DNA of 17,366 bases, taken from contig CALGRC010000148.1 in NCBI GenBank assembly GCA_937959315.1, forward strand, positions 1 to 17,366. Reading direction: 5' to 3'. The position numbers and the translations under genes are program-made. The notes beneath the pieces are model-generated. The model had not been told where the DNA came from, ran no database searches, and saw nothing but the letters and a program-made list of their open reading frames with translations. Below are positions 15,261 to 17,366 of the stretch, piece by piece. The DNA is from an uncultured Clostridia bacterium (lineage in GTDB: Bacteria; Bacillota; Clostridia; UMGS1810). Each line of letters starts with the position of its first letter. The first letter of the stretch is position 1.

Positions 15261-16238
15261 TTACCGTTCACCATCCCCGGCAATGTGCTTTTTCATCATA
15301 GCGCGCTCAAATTCGCTCCACTCATATTCGTGCGGATAATTTTGAAAACTGTTCTTTTTCCCCGCCGCTTGCTTTCCAACCGGACGCTTTGGCGGGCTTC
15401 CCGCGTTTTTCAGGATTGCATCCATATAGGGGAACGACAGCTTTCCAGTGTTGAGCACCGTCCGCTCATACGCTTCTTTAATGGCGGCATCGTCTGCATG
15501 ATATTCATTCTGCCATACGGATATAAATTTCGCTTCCGGTTCCGTCAATTCCCGGCCGGAAATTTGCAGCAGGCGCTTAATACGCTTTTGGTCTGCATCC
15601 TCCGATGATTTGCGCCTGACATATTCATTGGCTGCCTCCATTGTGGTAATCCCCTGCTCTGCCCAGGTGCAGGCCACCTTTTCTATGTAACGCAAATCCG
15701 TCTTTCCCAAAGACATACAGTATTCTATCAGCAGCAGTACCACTTCCTGCGGCAAATGCAGCCAATCGTAGAAAGAATACAAAATTTTTAAATCGTTATT
15801 GCTCAAAGGTTTTCCCAGCAATTGCTCCGAGAGCAAAAACATGGTTTTCATATTACCATTGTTTTGCATAGCGCTGTTAACATCGTCAATGGTATACCTA
15901 GGCTGGGAAGCGGGAATGATTTTAGCCTGCACAGGCTTTATGTTTTTCCCGCCAAGGTCTAAAAACTCTAGTTCAAACTGTCCGCCGCTGTGCCGGAAGG
16001 AAACCACTGATACCGAATCCCAGTATTCAAACGCCTGCACTACATCCGATTCCAAAATGCCCAAAGCGGAAGCGATGGATGCCAATGTCAAAGACGTACC
16101 ATCATTTTTAAACGAATGGCACAATGCATACAGATATACCTTTACAAAGGTTGCGTTTGCCTGTCCCATATATTGGTCTACAAAAGAGACCGGCACTGGA
16201 AAGGTGCCTGATTTTTTAGAAATATGTAGCGTTGGCAC
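15261..16238 (-). CDS. DnaD/DnaB-family replication initiation protein
   Basis: A replication primosome protein of 325 residues from the chosen start. A winged-helix DDBH1-like part (about 10-95; FVDQYMGQANATFVKVYLYAL is typical) is followed by two DDBH2 (DnaB_2) domains. The first (about 135-200) contains the YxxxIxxxW-type motif YIEKVACTW, and the second (about 218-280) a weaker YMDAILKNA. The basic tail may bind DNA. The start is uncertain: a TATAAT -10 lies at 16275-16280, so an ATG at 16286 is upstream of the likely transcript start. GTG 16238 has GGAGGT 10 bases upstream and gives the family-like beginning PTLHISKKSGTFPVPV. ATG 16262 and 16256 are alternatives, the latter overlapping that ribosome site. 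It heads the operon with the DnaI-like loader. Confidence 0.9.
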   Translation of the reverse strand: MPTLHISKKSGTFPVPVSFVDQYMGQANATFVKVYLYALCHSFKNDGTSLTLASIASALGILESDVVQAFEYWDSVSVVSFRHSGGQFELEFLDLGGKNIKPVQAKIIPASQPRYTIDDVNSAMQNNGNMKTMFLLSEQLLGKPLSNNDLKILYSFYDWLHLPQEVVLLLIEYCMSLGKTDLRYIEKVACTWAEQGITTMEAANEYVRRKSSEDADQKRIKRLLQISGRELTEPEAKFISVWQNEYHADDAAIKEAYERTVLNTGKLSFPYMDAILKNAGSPPKRPVGKQAAGKKNSFQNYPHEYEWSEFERAMMKKHIAGDGER

Positions 16239-16274
16239 GGAATTTAAGACCTCCATCGTCATGAAACTGTTTTT

Positions 16275-16303
16275 ATTATACCACAAATTACCCGGCCTGT
16301 GAA
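16275..16303 (-). promoter_or_regulatory. Promoter of the dnaD-dnaI-like operon
   Basis: On the minus strand, a -35 TTCACA (16298-16303), a 17-base spacer ending in TGG (extended -10) and a perfect -10 TATAAT (16275-16280). The inferred transcript start near 16268 rules out translation starts above it. Confidence 0.8.
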
Positions 16304-16332
16304 CTGGCTTCTCAATTATTTTTTCATCTGGG

Positions 16333-16367
16333 AAAAAACGGGCGGAAATGCAATTATTCCCTGCCCG
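16333..16367 (-). terminator. Rho-independent terminator of a truncated minus-strand gene
   Basis: On the minus strand, CGGGC-AG-GGAA pairs with TTCC-GCCCG (9 bp, small bulge), followed by TTTTTT. The stop codon of the short reading frame at 16354-16431 lies in the loop. A minus-strand terminator here makes sense only if a minus-strand gene once lay upstream, where now a plus-strand gene begins. Confidence 0.65.
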
Positions 16368-16431
16368 CCTGCTTTTTGATGACTTTTAAACGCAGGCGGC
16401 TTCCCGATGATATTTCAGAAAACAGATACAT
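16354..16431 (-). pseudogene. Possible C-terminal remnant of an unidentified minus-strand gene
   Basis: A 25-codon minus-strand reading frame (YLFSEISSGSRLRLKVIKKQ, then AGRE and a stop) that looks like the basic tail of a protein and ends inside a terminator hairpin. It is cut off immediately upstream by a TAA at 16432-16434, next to the region where a plus-strand gene takes over. I do not recognise the family. It is too short to prove coding; the case rests on its amino-acid make-up, the matching strand, and the terminator. If real, it marks the right-hand limit of the native core sequence. Confidence 0.35.
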
Positions 16432-16452
16432 TTACTTAGAAAAGAGAAAATC

Positions 16453-17076
16453 ATGGCACACAGACAAACGCAGACCGAGTGGGAAAGTGAAATGTGTATG
16501 CAGATTCTGGATGTGATCCGCAGCGAACTCTATCTGGATTTCCGGTATCTGGACATGGCGCTTTCCGCCCTCACTTTCTCTGCCAACGAACAAATTCATA
16601 CTCTGGCCACGGACGGCACTTACCTTTTTTTCTCCCGTGAGCAGATTCTGCGGGTCTTCCGCAATAACCCGCTTTTCTTAGACCGGGCCTATCTCCACAG
16701 CGTTCTGCACTGCATTTTCCGGCACCTGTGGATGCGGGGCAACCGGGAACCGGTGCTCTGGAATCTGGCCTGCGACATTGCGGTGGAGTGGATGATCGAT
16801 TCGTTTGACAAGAAATCCACCAAGCGGACACTGTCCCTGCGCCGGATGAATTACTATGCACACTTAAAAGAAGAAAATATACCGGTGACCGCCGCTGCCA
16901 TCTACCACGATCTGCTTTCGGTGACTGACTACGAGGAGCAGGCAGCTCTTCAGTTTGAGTTCTACACCGACGATCACCGATTCTGGCCAAAGGAACCTGG
17001 CAAATCGCCTTCTTCCGCCCAGGCCGGCGAAAACTGGGAGAAGATCGGCCGGCGCGTCTTGCCAATGTCGTGGTAG
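16453..17076 (+). CDS. VWA-like/DUF2201-type putative metallopeptidase, C-terminal part lost
   Basis: The reading frame encodes 207 residues, of which about 200 belong to the N-terminal putative metallopeptidase domain of the DUF2201/VWA-like family. The possible metal site is H82-SVL-H86-CIFR-H91, followed by NLACDIAVEWMID, a conserved pattern. Relatives continue into a C-terminal VWA-like domain and usually lie next to a MoxR-type ATPase; here both are missing. After GENWEKIGRR (about residue 201) the frame runs into VLPMSW and a stop, where the sequence is the reverse complement of a PgpH gene. It is therefore a truncated gene at a junction. It is also the only plus-strand gene at this end, has only a weak ribosome site (AGAGAAA), and replaces an apparent minus-strand gene at about 16,430. 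Function of the family is not established. Confidence 0.7.
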   Translation: MAHRQTQTEWESEMCMQILDVIRSELYLDFRYLDMALSALTFSANEQIHTLATDGTYLFFSREQILRVFRNNPLFLDRAYLHSVLHCIFRHLWMRGNREPVLWNLACDIAVEWMIDSFDKKSTKRTLSLRRMNYYAHLKEENIPVTAAAIYHDLLSVTDYEEQAALQFEFYTDDHRFWPKEPGKSPSSAQAGENWEKIGRRVLPMSW

Positions 17077-17366
17077 TACGCGCCCACGCGGCAGAGCAGG
17101 GCGTTGGCGCCCACGCGGTCCGCCGCCGCCTCGGCAAGGTTCGCCACCACCAGGCTGTGGTGGTGCGTGCCCGGCGCCTCGGTCTGCAAAAGGCGCAGCA
17201 GCGGCTGGTTCGGCATCGAAAGCTCCAGCAGCACCTGCGGCGTCACCAGGTTGAACGCGTTCTCCATCAGCGGCATCAGGCCCACGGCCAGCACCGCCGA
17301 CAGCAGCCCGCCGCCCGCGCTGTAGACCGCGCTCTCCAGCGCGGAGCTCCAGTTCGTGCTGGTGAG
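17038..17366 (-). CDS. pgpH: Internal fragment of a PgpH-type 7TM-HD phosphodiesterase
   Basis: An open minus-strand frame entering from the right edge encodes the end of the membrane region (LLSAVLAVGLMPLMENAFNL), then VTPQVLLELSMPNQPLLRLLQTEAPGTHHHSLVVANLAEAA and VGAYYHDIGKTRRP. This is the 7TM-7TMR-HD family, whose HD domain hydrolyses cyclic di-AMP in PgpH. The metal-binding His of HHHSL and the HD pair of YYHDIGK are present. After KTRRPIF the match stops, where an FFxENQ-type continuation is expected; the frame then reads antisense through the VWA-like gene to a stop at 16974. Base composition is far more GC-rich, with almost every third position G or C, than anywhere else in the window. 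It is very probably from another genome. Confidence 0.8.

Noticed and set aside
16362..16399. Inverted repeat CCGCCTGC/GCAGGCGG as a second terminator or regulatory hairpin
   Set aside because: It has a 19-base loop, overlaps the better terminator hairpin at 16333-16367, and no T-tract follows on either strand.
1..17366. A new defence, toxin-antitoxin, phage or biosynthetic system
   Set aside because: All core genes fall into known housekeeping or transport families. The odd neighbours at both ends are better explained by misjoined sequence than by a new gene cluster.

Overview
Most of this window (about 110-16,430) looks like one continuous, densely packed piece of a Clostridia-type Firmicutes chromosome, probably an uncultured anaerobe. 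The evidence is the gene families (SLH-anchored wall peptidase, DnaD/DnaI-type replication proteins, a group II ECF energizing module, DUF5711-CvpA pair), AGGAGG-type ribosome binding sites and textbook sigma-A promoters. I see no CRISPR array, prophage, insertion sequence or riboswitch, and no stretch over 300 bases without a gene. The ordinary core shows no sign of a new system.

Layout. A ClC chloride channel/antiporter gene (minus, 3' end lost) and a MATE efflux gene (plus) diverge from back-to-back promoters with a perfect palindrome between them. MATE converges, through a shared terminator hairpin, on an SLH-domain M15 peptidase (minus). A tRNA-Leu(CAA) follows with its own promoter and terminator. 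Four minus-strand genes come next in the order of transcription: DUF5711 membrane protein, CvpA-family protein, ilvD and a CorA-type transporter. An alpha/beta hydrolase with its own promoter separates these from an operon of five: rRNA-methyltransferase-like gene, ecfA1, ecfA2, ecfT, truA. Its genes overlap or nearly touch, and a 17-bp-spaced promoter and an upstream terminator bound it. Upstream of that lies a dnaD-like/dnaI-like replication pair with its own promoter.

How the genes work together. EcfA1-EcfA2-EcfT form the ATP-driven part of vitamin/metal ECF transporters; no substrate-binding S component is in the window. The DnaD-like and DnaI-like proteins load the replicative helicase. 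IlvD makes the keto acids for valine, isoleucine and leucine.

Both ends look chimeric. At the left edge the ClC reading frame loses family similarity after Phe-Gly-Ser-Gly, and another frame encodes what resembles the start of an ICE (integrative conjugative element) lysozyme/NlpC-P60 protein. At the right, a minus-strand gene tail with its terminator is cut off near 16,432 and replaced by a plus-strand VWA-like metallopeptidase gene. That gene is in turn cut near 17,050 and fused, through about 20 shared bases, to a very GC-rich fragment of a PgpH-type HD phosphodiesterase on the other strand. The simplest explanation is short-overlap misassembly, as in metagenome contigs, so the terminal pieces should not be read as neighbours of the core genes.
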